Of a stretch of 64,000 nucleotides of DNA, positions 19,976-28,169 are shown piece by piece (position 1 is the first letter of the stretch; every line of letters starts with the position of its first letter). The notes below the pieces were generated by a model. That model saw only the letters and a list, made by a program, of their open reading frames with translations, was not told the origin of the DNA and ran no database searches. Location: positions 1-64,000 of the forward strand of contig NZ_MWWW01000014.1 of NCBI RefSeq assembly GCF_002259745.1, read 5' to 3'. Made by a program: the position numbers and the translations under genes. This DNA is from Bifidobacterium myosotis. Lineage in GTDB: Bacteria > Actinomycetota > Actinomycetes > Actinomycetales > Bifidobacteriaceae.

Positions 19976-20060
19976 GCTGGAATTGTTGGCGTAGGGCGTC
20001 GTCAGGGCGTTGTCAGGGCGTCGTCAGGGCACTGTCAGATAACAATGTTGGAACTTGCCG

Positions 20061-20873
20061 CTAGCGCAGCACCACCAGCTGCTGGTGCAGAATCGGCGTG
20101 GCTGATTTGGCCGGGACCGGACGCCATTCCAGCTGGGCCGGGTCGTGGTGACCGGCGATGTACCGGCGCATCCATTCGAAGCACTCCTGGGTCTGGATGG
20201 CGTCGCTCAGCGCGCGGTGCTCCTCGTTCTGCGCGATGTCGAACCGTACGATGAGATCGGCCAGGCGATGATGCTTGTGTTCGGGGAACAGCGTACGGCT
20301 GATCTGCATGGTGTCGTAATCCGTGCAGGCGAACCCGGAACCGGCGACATGCCGCGTGTTGTAGTCGAGGAACCGCAGGTCGAAGCTCACGTTATGGCCC
20401 ACAATCGGTTCAGGCACGGAACCGGGGTCCGACGAGGCGAGCCATGCGATAAACCGGGGCAGCACCTCGTCGATGGGGTCGAGATCAGCCACCATCGCGT
20501 CGCTGATGCCGGTCAACGCGGTGATCTGGCGTGGAATTGGGCGCAACGGGTTGATGAGTTCCTGGAACTGGTCCACGATACGGCCTGAACGCACTCGCAC
20601 GGCACCGATTTCCGTGATGGCGCAGCGGTTGGGGTAGAAACCGGTGGTCTCGAGATCCAGCGCCACGTAATCGAGCGGGAATCCGTCGAGGTCAGTGCCT
20701 GCGGTATTCGCGGTATTTGCGCCGTTTGTGCCGGTTGTGGTGGTTGTGGTGGGGGAGGCGGCCGCGACCGTGACCGGTCCGGTGGTCTCCCGGCCGGCTC
20801 TGCGGATTGCCGATGCGTTGGCGGAACCGGAATCATTGGGGCGGCCGTAGACGGCGATGCCGGATGTGGTCAC
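20061..20873 (-). CDS. DnaQ-like DEDDh 3'-5' exonuclease
   Basis: The product is 270 aa from GTG (GAGGAG just upstream). The first 60 residues are low complexity (a Thr run, then Asn/Ala). The exonuclease domain starts at DYVALDLETTGFYPNRCAIT, giving the Exo I Asp and Glu. It continues with VGHNVSFDLRFLDYN (Exo II) and HRALSDAIQTQECF (Exo III with His and Asp). These are the four metal-binding acids plus the His of the DEDDh class. Size and lack of a polymerase-binding region suggest a stand-alone nuclease for repair or RNA trimming rather than the Pol III epsilon subunit, but this is not proven. Confidence 0.87.
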   Translation of the reverse strand: MTTSGIAVYGRPNDSGSANASAIRRAGRETTGPVTVAAASPTTTTTTGTNGANTANTAGTDLDGFPLDYVALDLETTGFYPNRCAITEIGAVRVRSGRIVDQFQELINPLRPIPRQITALTGISDAMVADLDPIDEVLPRFIAWLASSDPGSVPEPIVGHNVSFDLRFLDYNTRHVAGSGFACTDYDTMQISRTLFPEHKHHRLADLIVRFDIAQNEEHRALSDAIQTQECFEWMRRYIAGHHDPAQLEWRPVPAKSATPILHQQLVVLR

Positions 20874-20930
20874 GGAGATCTCCTCACGATAGTCGATGTT
20901 CGCTCAAACATTGTAATGGGACGACTGTCA

Positions 20931-20950
20931 TAGGGAAAAATTATTCCCTA
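20931..20950. promoter_or_regulatory. Palindrome between divergent genes
   Basis: TAGGGAA-AAATTA-TTCCCTA lies between the exonuclease gene (leftward) and the Tet(M)-like GTPase gene (rightward). It could be an operator or a small hairpin; no regulator is adjacent. Confidence 0.35.
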
Positions 20951-21063
20951 CCCGAAAGGTGCGGATATATTGGTGGGAAGACCTCTCGGTGAAATCCGGG
21001 AACGGAATCGCACAGGATAATGAATCGCGCAGGGTGATTGACGGAAAGAAGGGGATGCGGCCG

Positions 21064-23319
21064 ATGAAACGAGTGGTGGCGGGCATTGTGGCCCATGTGG
21101 ATGCGGGCAAGACCACGCTGTCCGAGGCGTTGCTGTACCGGTCCGGGGAGATTCGCAAGCTCGGGCGCGTGGACCACGGAGACGCCTTCCTCGACACCAA
21201 TTCGCTGGAAAAGGCACGCGGCATCACCATCTTCGCGCATCAGGCGCTCGTGGAACACGGCTCGCTGCGGCTGACGCTTCTGGACACGCCGGGGCATGTG
21301 GACTTCGCCGCCGAGACCGAGCGTGTGCTGCGCGTGCTCGACTATGCGATTCTGGTCGTCTCCGGAACCGATGGCGTGCAGGGGCATACGGAGACGCTAT
21401 GGCGTCTGCTGGCCCGATACGGTGTGCCTACGTTCATTTTCGTCAACAAGTGCGACGCCTCCGGATTCGACGGAAAAGCCGTGCTCGGTCAGTTACGTAG
21501 CCGGCTGAGTGATGCGGTGTTTGCTCTGCCGGCGCCGGATGGAAAGGATTCGGGCGGCGGAATCGCACCTGTCGGACCCGATGCACTCGTGCCGTTGGGG
21601 GAGAGCGCCGAGGACATCGCCACATTGGACGAGCGGGCTATGGACGAATACCTCGAATCCGGGAGCCTGACCGTGGGCCGGATTCGCACGATGATCGCCG
21701 GGCGACGGCTGTTCCCGGTGTATTTCGGTTCGGCGCTCAAACTCGACGGCGTCGAGGAGTTTCTGGATGGGCTGGAATCCTACTCCGTCGAGCCGGATTG
21801 GCCGGAACCGTTCGCCGCGCGGGTGTTCAAGATCGCGCACGATGCCCAGCACAATCGTATGACTTGGCTTCGGGTGACCGGTGGCGTGCTGAAGGCCAAG
21901 GAGATGGTGGATGTCGGCGGGGAGGCCGAGAAGATCGATCAGGTCCGAGTCTATAACGGCGCGAAATTCGAGACCGTCACCGAAGTGCCGGCTGGCGCGG
22001 TGTGCGCGGTGACCGGTCTGACCCGGACCTTCCCCGGTGAGGGGTTGGGCGCCGAGCCGGATGCGGAGTCGCCCGCATTGCAGCCGGTACTGACCTATAC
22101 GGTGCTGCCGGGAGGGACGTCCGGGGCGGAATCAGCCGGGACTGGGACTGCCGGTGTAATCGGTGCGGCCGGCACCTCACGTCCCTCGGGCGCCGCCGGG
22201 ACGCCGGCCACATCCGACAGGACCGAAGCTTCGCATGACCAGGATGGGGCGGACACCGACGGTGGTTCGTCCGAAGACACCGCGACCGCGCCACGCCCAC
22301 GATTCGATGACCTCACCCTCCACAAGGTGATGGCCGCGTTGCGCGAATTGGAGGACGAGGACCCGCTGCTCCATGTGGTATGGGTGGAGCGACTGGGCGA
22401 AATCCATGTGCAGCTCATGGGCGCGGTGCAGCTGGAGATCATCCAGCAGACGTTGCACGACCGATTCGGTCTGGAGGTGTCGTTCGGCCCAGGTTCGATC
22501 CTGTATCGCGAGACCATCGCGGCGCCCATCGAAGGCGTCGGACATTTCGAGCCATTGCGCCATTATGCCGAGGCGCATATCCTGCTGGAACCGGGGGAGC
22601 CCGGTAGCGGCATCACGGTGCGGTCGGCGCTGTCCGAGAATGAGCTCGACCGCAACTGGCAGCGGCTGATTCTCACCCATCTGACCGAGCGCGAGCATCT
22701 CGGCGTATTGATGGGCGCTCCGCTGACGGATATCTCGATGACTCTGGTGGCGGGTCGGGCCCATCTGAAGCACACCGAGGGCGGTGATTTCCGCCAAGCC
22801 ACATACCGGGCCATCCGTCAGGGGCTGATGGAAGCGCGGGCGGGCGTTGTGGGCAGGCCGGCAGTCCCGGTCGAGCAACGTCCCGATACGTCAGGCGTCG
22901 GCAATTGCCGTCTGCTGGAGCCATGGTATCGGTTCCGTCTGGAGGTGCCGGCGGAGATGATCGGACGCGCCATGAGCGACGTGCAACGCATGAGCGGCAC
23001 CTTCGACGCGCCGCTCATGGAGGGGGACTATGCGGTGATCGAAGGCACGGCACCGGTCTCCGAAATGCGCGACTACGCGATGGACGTCAACCAATACACG
23101 CACGGGCACGGCAGATTCTCGGCGACGTTCGGCGGGTACAGGCCATGCCACAACGAGGAGGAGGTGGTCAGGGCCGCCGCCTACGACGCCGAATCGGATC
23201 TGGACAACACACCTGATTCGGTCTTCTGCGCTCACGGCGCCGGCTATCCGGTCAAATGGTACAAGGTCCCCGAGTTCTCCCATGTGGAATATGCGGCTAC
23301 CAGATTCGCGGGCGAATGA
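21064..23319 (+). CDS. Tet(M)-like ribosomal-protection GTPase homologue
   Basis: The product is about 751 aa from ATG 21064 (AAGGGG 9 nt upstream; longer in-frame starts are less supported). The GTPase domain has G1 AHVDAGKTTLSEALL, G3 LLDTPGHVDFAAETERV and G4 FVNKCDASG. Domains II to V of the EF-G fold follow and end with YSHGHG-like YTHGHGRFSATFGGYRPCHN, typical of ribosomal-protection proteins. It is about 110 residues longer than Tet(M), mostly from a Gly/Ala/Ser/Thr/Asp-rich insert (about residues 370-425) in the middle of the domain II-III region. Chromosomal homologues in bifidobacteria need not confer tetracycline resistance. Its 3' end overlaps the convergent esterase gene by 23 bp. 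Confidence 0.88.
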   Translation: MKRVVAGIVAHVDAGKTTLSEALLYRSGEIRKLGRVDHGDAFLDTNSLEKARGITIFAHQALVEHGSLRLTLLDTPGHVDFAAETERVLRVLDYAILVVSGTDGVQGHTETLWRLLARYGVPTFIFVNKCDASGFDGKAVLGQLRSRLSDAVFALPAPDGKDSGGGIAPVGPDALVPLGESAEDIATLDERAMDEYLESGSLTVGRIRTMIAGRRLFPVYFGSALKLDGVEEFLDGLESYSVEPDWPEPFAARVFKIAHDAQHNRMTWLRVTGGVLKAKEMVDVGGEAEKIDQVRVYNGAKFETVTEVPAGAVCAVTGLTRTFPGEGLGAEPDAESPALQPVLTYTVLPGGTSGAESAGTGTAGVIGAAGTSRPSGAAGTPATSDRTEASHDQDGADTDGGSSEDTATAPRPRFDDLTLHKVMAALRELEDEDPLLHVVWVERLGEIHVQLMGAVQLEIIQQTLHDRFGLEVSFGPGSILYRETIAAPIEGVGHFEPLRHYAEAHILLEPGEPGSGITVRSALSENELDRNWQRLILTHLTEREHLGVLMGAPLTDISMTLVAGRAHLKHTEGGDFRQATYRAIRQGLMEARAGVVGRPAVPVEQRPDTSGVGNCRLLEPWYRFRLEVPAEMIGRAMSDVQRMSGTFDAPLMEGDYAVIEGTAPVSEMRDYAMDVNQYTHGHGRFSATFGGYRPCHNEEEVVRAAAYDAESDLDNTPDSVFCAHGAGYPVKWYKVPEFSHVEYAATRFAGE

Positions 23320-23947
23320 ACCCGTTGGACTCCAGGAATCGCTGGATATCCCGCATTTCGGGCATGTTCATCGAATGCGCCATACCAGGGTAGACCTGTT
23401 CGGTCAGCGTGGCGTGCGCCCGCCAGAACTCACCCATGGCGTCGACATCCGCCTTCGGGAAGATGTCATCGATCGAACCATGACCGTAGAACACCGGCGG
23501 TTTGCGCGCGGCCAGTTCGGCATCACCGGGCAGCGAGCCGGGGGCGAGCCAGCCGGAGCATGAGACGGCGGCGGCATAGCGTTCCGGATTGACGCGCAGC
23601 AGATGCGCGGCCAGTAGACCGCCCTGCGAAAAGCCGAGCGAGACCACCGGGCGTGTGGCCGGAATGTTCGCCGTCACCCATTCGTCGATGGCGGTGGCGG
23701 CCTCCAGCGCCTGATCGGTGAGCGACTGCCCTTCCGGCACGCCCTCATGGGCCCATGTGCCGAACCATGTGTATCCCATGCCGTAGGCGATCGGCGCCTG
23801 CAGGCTCGCGTAGTCGGCCGAACCGGCACCACAGTAGTTCAGCAGGTCAGGCAGATCGTATTCGTTGGAACCCCAGCCATGCAGCAGCAGGAACACCGGG
23901 TCCTTATCCGTACCCTTCAGTCGGGTCAAAGCCTTGGTAACCTTCAT
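23297..23947 (-). CDS. Serine esterase / phospholipase-carboxylesterase family
   Basis: The product is about 216 aa starting MKVTKALTRLKGTDKDPVFL. A longer frame to 24034 is rejected because its extra N-terminus is translated from a miniature-element relic. Alpha/beta-hydrolase features: oxyanion region LLLHGWGSNEYDL, nucleophile elbow LGFSQGGLLA (Ser about 107), acid in GSIDDIFP (about 160) and His in YPGMAHSMN (about 191). Carboxylesterase/YpfH-type enzymes cleave short-chain esters; the substrate is unknown. The ribosome site (GGGAG) is unusually close to the ATG. Confidence 0.82.
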   Translation of the reverse strand: MKVTKALTRLKGTDKDPVFLLLHGWGSNEYDLPDLLNYCGAGSADYASLQAPIAYGMGYTWFGTWAHEGVPEGQSLTDQALEAATAIDEWVTANIPATRPVVSLGFSQGGLLAAHLLRVNPERYAAAVSCSGWLAPGSLPGDAELAARKPPVFYGHGSIDDIFPKADVDAMGEFWRAHATLTEQVYPGMAHSMNMPEMRDIQRFLESNGFIRPRIW

Positions 23948-23961
23948 GGCTCCCAGTCTAG

Positions 23962-24075
23962 TGTCTCGCACCAGAAGTTCGTTGATTGCATATTTCTGCG
24001 GGCTACCCTTGTCAGGACGTTGCTGTGAAGCCAAACAGTCCCGTTCCTATTGGCTCCCTCTGATGAGGGGGATGC
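23962..24075. mobile_element. Type B miniature element relic
   Basis: GTCTCGCACCAGAAGTTCGT followed by TGA matches the B left end, with a weak interior match (GCTACCCTTGTCAGGA). It lies directly upstream of the esterase start, so it may have replaced that gene's original promoter. Confidence 0.45.
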
Positions 24076-24122
24076 TGGTGAAGTCTGATCACACGAAGTC
24101 TGGCCATGCGACGGCCCGCATG

Positions 24123-24148
24123 TAACACCCCATAAAAAACCCCTATAG
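24123..24148 (+). promoter_or_regulatory. Sulfur-gene promoter box, copy A
   Basis: TAAC-ACCC-CATA-N9-TATAG. The same box occurs at 33470-33496 and 35216-35241, always ahead of a sulfur-amino-acid gene or an amino-acid transporter. TATAG is probably the -10 element, and ATA-N9-TAT fits a LysR-type T-N11-A pattern. The leader to the start codon at 24344 is about 190 nt. Confidence 0.6.
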
Positions 24149-24343
24149 CCACGCCGGTGACATCGCAGCCTCGGCGCGTTATCGTCGTAATCGTGCCGCG
24201 CGGGAACGATTCCCGCACGCAGTCTGCACGCGGGCTGCCGGTCGACGAAACGACGGCGGCGGCACGGATAACGCAAACAATGCGAATAACACCAACGGAA
24301 CGCCGGAAACGGCGCCGCAAAGACACCAAAAAGGGGGTGCGCA

Positions 24344-25576
24344 ATGACCAGGTTCAACACTCAGCTTGTCCACGGACTGCCGGTTGGAGACAACAACACC
24401 GGAGCCGTGAACCCGCCGATCTACAACTCAACGACATATGCCTTCGAGAGGGTCGATGCGATGCCCCGCTACGACTACGCCCGAAGCGGCAATCCCACCC
24501 GTGACTTCTTGGAGCGTCAGATCGCGCAGCTCGAGCAGGGCACGCGCGGATTCGCGTTCGCCTCCGGACTCGCCGCGATTCACGCGGTGCTGAGCATCTT
24601 CAAGCCCGGCGACCGCATCGTGGTGGGCGACAACATCTACGGCGGCTCCTATTCGCAGCTCAACGAGTTCTTCACCCGCTGGGGTCTCAAGGTGCAGTCC
24701 GTCGACACGCAAGATCTTGAGGCGCTGACCGCGGCCGTGCAGGGCGACCCCGAGCAGGGAATTGAACCCGCTCAGGCCGTCTACTTCGAGACCATCACCA
24801 ACCCGCTGCTCAAAGTCAACGACGTGCGCGGCATCTCCACTGTGGCCCGCCGATTCGGAGCCCTCACCATCGTGGACAATACGTTCGTGACCCCGTACCT
24901 GCAGCAGCCGCTCTCCCTCGGTGCGGACGTGGTCATCCATTCCGCCACCAAGTATCTGGCCGGTCATTCCGACGTGAATGCCGGTCTGGTGGTCGCTTCC
25001 GGTGAGGATCTGGCCAATCGCATCTACTTCGCCCAGAACCGGTTGGGCGGCATACTGGCTCCGGCCGAGTGCGACGCGGTGCGTCGTGGCATCCAGACGC
25101 TGGCCCTGCGCATGGACCGTCAGCAGGAGAACGCGCTCGCTGTAGCCCGCTATCTGCTGGCTCACCCTCTGGTCAAGGCGGTGCATTACCCGGGCCTGCC
25201 GGGTGCCGGTGACCAGCGACTGTCCGCCAAGGGCTTGAAGGGTGCCGGCGGCGTGCTGAGCTTCGAGGTGGTGCCCGGTGTCGATCCGGCCGATGTGCTC
25301 AACAACCTGCATGTCTTCCGCCTGGCGGTTTCGCTGGGCGCGGTCGAATCCTTGGCTGAGTTGCCGTGCCGCATGACCCATTTCGAGTTGCCGCGCGAGG
25401 AGCGTCTCAAGGTCGGTATCACCGACGAGTTGGTTCGTCTGTCGCTCGGCATCGAAGACGCCGTGGACCTCATCGAGGATTTGGGGCAAGCCTTCGAAAT
25501 CGCCTATGAGCGTTACATTGAACGTCATGCCGAGTCCGACGTGTTCAGCCAGCTGACTTCGGGGGTGTTCGCCTGA
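24344..25576 (+). CDS. PLP-dependent trans-sulfuration enzyme (MetB/MetC-like)
   Basis: The product is 410 aa. It has the Cys/Met-metabolism fold type I layout: substrate region YDYARSGNPTRDFLERQIAQ, cofactor phosphate site ASGLAAIHAVL, VDNTFVTPYLQQPLSLGADV and the Schiff-base Lys in HSATKYLAGHSDVNAGLVV. The C-terminus RLSLGIEDAVDLIEDLGQAF is also typical. Such enzymes act as cystathionine gamma-synthase, beta-lyase or gamma-lyase, and sequence alone does not separate them. GGGGG lies 8 nt before the ATG. The shared upstream box links it to the OAH-sulfhydrylase-like gene at 33618. Confidence 0.87.
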   Translation: MTRFNTQLVHGLPVGDNNTGAVNPPIYNSTTYAFERVDAMPRYDYARSGNPTRDFLERQIAQLEQGTRGFAFASGLAAIHAVLSIFKPGDRIVVGDNIYGGSYSQLNEFFTRWGLKVQSVDTQDLEALTAAVQGDPEQGIEPAQAVYFETITNPLLKVNDVRGISTVARRFGALTIVDNTFVTPYLQQPLSLGADVVIHSATKYLAGHSDVNAGLVVASGEDLANRIYFAQNRLGGILAPAECDAVRRGIQTLALRMDRQQENALAVARYLLAHPLVKAVHYPGLPGAGDQRLSAKGLKGAGGVLSFEVVPGVDPADVLNNLHVFRLAVSLGAVESLAELPCRMTHFELPREERLKVGITDELVRLSLGIEDAVDLIEDLGQAFEIAYERYIERHAESDVFSQLTSGVFA

Positions 25577-25636
25577 TCTGATATTCGCTCGTCTATTTGC
25601 TTGTGTTACTGCTTCTTACTCCTTCCTACTCCTGGT

Positions 25637-25669
25637 GAAACCGGCGTCCATTTGTCAGGCGCCGGTTTC
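25637..25669 (+). terminator. Probable terminator
   Basis: GAAACCGGCG (25637-25646) pairs with CGCCGGTTTC (25660-25669); the loop is 13 nt and the T run is weak (TCT). Confidence 0.5.
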
Positions 25670-25856
25670 TCTATGGCCGAACATCGACGCCGATTCGTGC
25701 GATGTCCGGTACGGTAGGGGAGCGATGGCAGTTCGACAGATGCTGTGGACGAGCATGGACTGTGGTGCAGTGACAGGTCGAGCCGGACACAGGCAACACA
25801 ACGTGATAAACGTGATATAAAGCGCGTGACCAACAACACGAACAAGGAGATATGAC

Positions 25857-26105
25857 ATGGCGATTGACGTATACGGAGCCACCTGGTGCGGCGACTGCAA
25901 GCGTGCGAAGGACGCCCTCAACGATTTCGGCGCCGCCTTCGTCTGGCACGACATCGAGCAGGAGGAGGGCGCGGCCGACCGTGCCGTGGCGATCAGCGGC
26001 CAGCAGCACATCCCGGTCGTGCAGTACGGCGACGGTAGTTTCCAGGTCGAGCCGTCCGCGCTTGACATCAAGAACAAGCTCAAGGAGCTGGGTCTGCTGA
26101 GCTGA
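25857..26105 (+). CDS. Glutaredoxin-like / mycoredoxin-type protein
   Basis: The product is 82 aa, a single thioredoxin fold. It has MAIDVYGATWCGDCKRAKDA with the active-site CGDC at residues 11-14, the cis-Pro in QQHIPVVQYGDG and a C-terminal helix. Actinobacterial mycoredoxins have a similar size and position of the CxxC, while glutaredoxins usually have CPYC. It probably reduces disulfides or mixed disulfides in the cytoplasm; the reducing partner is unknown. AAGGAG precedes the ATG. It is bounded by terminators on both sides, so it is monocistronic. Confidence 0.85.
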   Translation: MAIDVYGATWCGDCKRAKDALNDFGAAFVWHDIEQEEGAADRAVAISGQQHIPVVQYGDGSFQVEPSALDIKNKLKELGLLS

Positions 26106-26142
26106 CGGCTCGTACTGCAACGGACGGCATAGGACCATATGA

Positions 26143-26192
26143 CGGCGGGTGGCCGACGGGGAACGCATCACGTCCCCGTCGGCCACCCGCCG
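26143..26192. terminator. Bidirectional hairpin terminator
   Basis: A perfect 20-bp stem (26143-26162 with 26173-26192, starting CGGCGGGTGGCCGACGGGGA) around a 10-nt loop lies between convergent genes. U-runs are poor on both sides. Confidence 0.65.
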
Positions 26193-26218
26193 CTGTGCTG
26201 TCTGCAAATATGTGTTGC

Positions 26219-27337
26219 CTAGTGCCTATCGTTCCCCGAGCTTCGGTAATCCCGGAGCAGCGCGATGACGATGGAGGCGATGGCGCACAGGATGCCGCCG
26301 ATTGGCCACGGAATCCAGAAGAACCGCCTGCCTGCTTGCCAGTCCATCGCAAGGCTGAGGAACAACACAATCAGGGCGATCACGGTGACGGCCAACATGA
26401 TGATACCGTTCACCGCACCGGTCAGCTTGGCCGTGGAATCCTGTTCGCCGGCGGGTACTTTGCGATCGGCTTCGTTTCTGCTGTTGTACCGGTCGATGTT
26501 CAGCAGGCCGTATCGCATCCCGCCATAGACGAATCCGAAGATGCCGGCCGCGCACAACAGCAGCATGACGGCATTCGGCCATCCGGCATCGACCTCCATC
26601 ACATCGCCCGCATACACCACGACGGCGATGCCGATGAGAATCGCGGCGACGCCCACCACGACGCTTATCGCCAGCGTACGCATCTCCCGTCGTCGGTCGT
26701 TCTCGGTATAGAAATCCTCCACATACGGGTGCGCCCGTTTGAACGCGGTGTGTGACATGCTGCCCGGGATGAGCAGCGCCAGACCGATGATTACGCCTAC
26801 GCAGATGCACAGGAACGTCAAAAAGTCGTTGAGCGGGCTGACGCCGATGATCGAGTTCTCCTCATCGAACAGGTTGGCGACGCCCACCGACGCCACGATT
26901 ACTGTGACCCCGGAGGCGATCAGCGTGGCGAACATGCGCCGGTGCGCATCATAGCCGGTCAAATCGCGGGGCAGGGCGGCGGGCGTCTTGACCGGCGATG
27001 CCGTACCGGCTGGGGAAGTGGCGGATGTGGTGAGAGGGGTGGCGGCAGGTGTGACGGCGGAGGCATTCGCCGGGATCTCGGCCGACGCCGGCGCGCCCGC
27101 CGATTGTCGGGCGTTCGCGAGACCGGATGCCGGGTGGCTCACATCCCCAAGCACCAAATCGTCGAGCGTGCAACCGAACAGGTCGCAGATCGCCAGCAGC
27201 TTGTCCATTTCGGGATAGGCTTTGTCCGATTCCCATTTCGAGATCGCCTGCCGCGAGACGCCGAGCAACATGGCCAGCTGCTCCTGTGTCATGTTGCGCT
27301 GCGAACGCAGGTATTGCAGATTGGTGCGAAAACTCAT
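26219..27337 (-). CDS. XRE HTH protein with C-terminal membrane domain
   Basis: The product is 372 aa. An N-terminal Cro/C1 HTH (MSFRTNLQYLRSQRNMTQEQ, then LAMLLGVSRQAISKWESDKA, residues 1-60) is followed by a Pro/Ala/Thr-rich linker (about 70-125) and five or six hydrophobic segments (about 135-365). The layout is that of a membrane-anchored DNA-binding protein, which would tether its target promoter to the membrane or sense a membrane signal. The sensing part is not recognisable. It has no operon partner. No clear operator was found upstream. Confidence 0.82.
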   Translation of the reverse strand: MSFRTNLQYLRSQRNMTQEQLAMLLGVSRQAISKWESDKAYPEMDKLLAICDLFGCTLDDLVLGDVSHPASGLANARQSAGAPASAEIPANASAVTPAATPLTTSATSPAGTASPVKTPAALPRDLTGYDAHRRMFATLIASGVTVIVASVGVANLFDEENSIIGVSPLNDFLTFLCICVGVIIGLALLIPGSMSHTAFKRAHPYVEDFYTENDRRREMRTLAISVVVGVAAILIGIAVVVYAGDVMEVDAGWPNAVMLLLCAAGIFGFVYGGMRYGLLNIDRYNSRNEADRKVPAGEQDSTAKLTGAVNGIIMLAVTVIALIVLFLSLAMDWQAGRRFFWIPWPIGGILCAIASIVIALLRDYRSSGNDRH

Positions 27338-27686
27338 GGTGTTCCCCTTCTTCCCGTCCCGTGTGCCGGGTTCATCGTGCTAGACCCATCGTTGCGATCG
27401 CCGTATCCGGCAATGCATCCGATACGATGCCCTCACTATGGCATGGTACGGCCTGCCACGCCACCATCTTCAGGTTGCCACGCCCAAAAGCAACCCGAAA
27501 ACCTCCCGCAACCGCATGCAACCACCGGTTGCATCCGCGTAATTCCAAGGATTATGGGGCTTCGCGGCACTCTGATGCATGAGGCGTTATCCGGCCGAGA
27601 CGGAGTCTTTGAGCGAGCATGGCCCCTCTGATGAAGAGGTGTCGGTGAAAGGCTGTCGGCGGAGCCGACTGGGGGCGACAGCACGG
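27338..27686. other. Intergenic region with a relic of a miniature element
   Basis: There is no supported gene. GGCTGTCGGCGGAGCCGACT at about 27650 followed by GGGGG resembles the interior of element C at 42426 (GCTGTCAGCGAAGCTGACTG followed by GGGG). No ends are recognisable, so it may be an old relic. Confidence 0.35.
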
Positions 27687-27932
27687 TCATGCAGTCATTG
27701 ATGATGCGGAGCGCTGATTCTTGCGGACCAGATATTCCGCAGGGGTGACGGCCTCCACCGGCGACAGGGCGAAGTCCTTGACATTGTTGGTGATGATGGC
27801 GTCAGCGTGTTCTTTCTCGGCGATGGCCACCACGAAGGAGTCTTCCGTATCTGTGAACCCATATGACAGTCCGCACAGGATTACGGTTTCGTCCAACGCC
27901 GCCACATGCGCGATATCCAGGCACAGTGGCAA
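27687..27932 (-). pseudogene. PIN-domain (VapC-type) toxin, C-terminal remnant
   Basis: The readable protein is at most 81 aa (LCLDIAHVAALDETVILCGL, then YGFTDTEDSFVVAIAEKEHA, DAIITNNVKDF). This corresponds to the second half of a PIN ribonuclease, with the D in TDTEDSFV and the D in ITNNVKDF as metal ligands. The N-terminal half with the first catalytic Asp is absent, upstream sequence in this frame is unrelated Ser/Pro-rich coding, and no ATG or antitoxin gene is visible. It is most likely a decayed toxin of a VapBC pair. Confidence 0.6.
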
Positions 27933-28030
27933 TAGTCCATCGACTGATGTGGAAAATGAGGATGACGGGGACGAACCCGTTCGAGGTTGTGTCAGCTGGT
28001 GGAAAAGTCTCCAGCACCGGCGTGCCCCGT

Positions 28031-28060
28031 TTGACGGAAGGCATCGGGGGGGGTACTAAT
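28031..28060 (+). promoter_or_regulatory. Pilin promoter with G8 tract in the spacer
   Basis: TTGACG (28031-28036) is followed by a 17-nt spacer whose last 8 bases are G (28046-28053), then TACTAAT (28054-28060), a -10-like element. Gain or loss of a G would change the -35/-10 distance from its optimum. The -10 is only a partial match, so the promoter call is moderate. Confidence 0.6.
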
Positions 28061-28133
28061 GAGTTTGTGAGTAGGGGCTGATGTGGTTTGTGACGCCGCC
28101 TTGGTCGGACCATGGGGTTCGTATGTGCTCGAT

Positions 28134-28147
28134 TGTGAGCGCTCACA
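28134..28147 (+). promoter_or_regulatory. LacI-family operator upstream of the pilin gene
   Basis: The perfect 14-bp palindrome TGTGAGCGCTCACA has the central CG and arm pattern of LacI/GalR-family operators, to which bifidobacterial sugar regulators such as AraQ or MalR belong. It lies downstream of the candidate promoter and 22 bp before the start codon, a roadblock position. No LacI gene is present in the window. Confidence 0.65.
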
Positions 28148-28169
28148 GACTGGAAGAAGGATGTCGGAT

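Noticed and set aside
23948..24034. Extended N-terminus of the esterase
   Set aside because: The extra residues are translated from a type B miniature-element relic, and the hydrolase fold starts at ATG 23947.
28046..28053. G8 tract as a translational frameshift site within the pilin gene
   Set aside because: An in-frame stop at 28068-28070 and the signal-peptide start at 28170 place the tract outside the reading frame, so a promoter role fits better.
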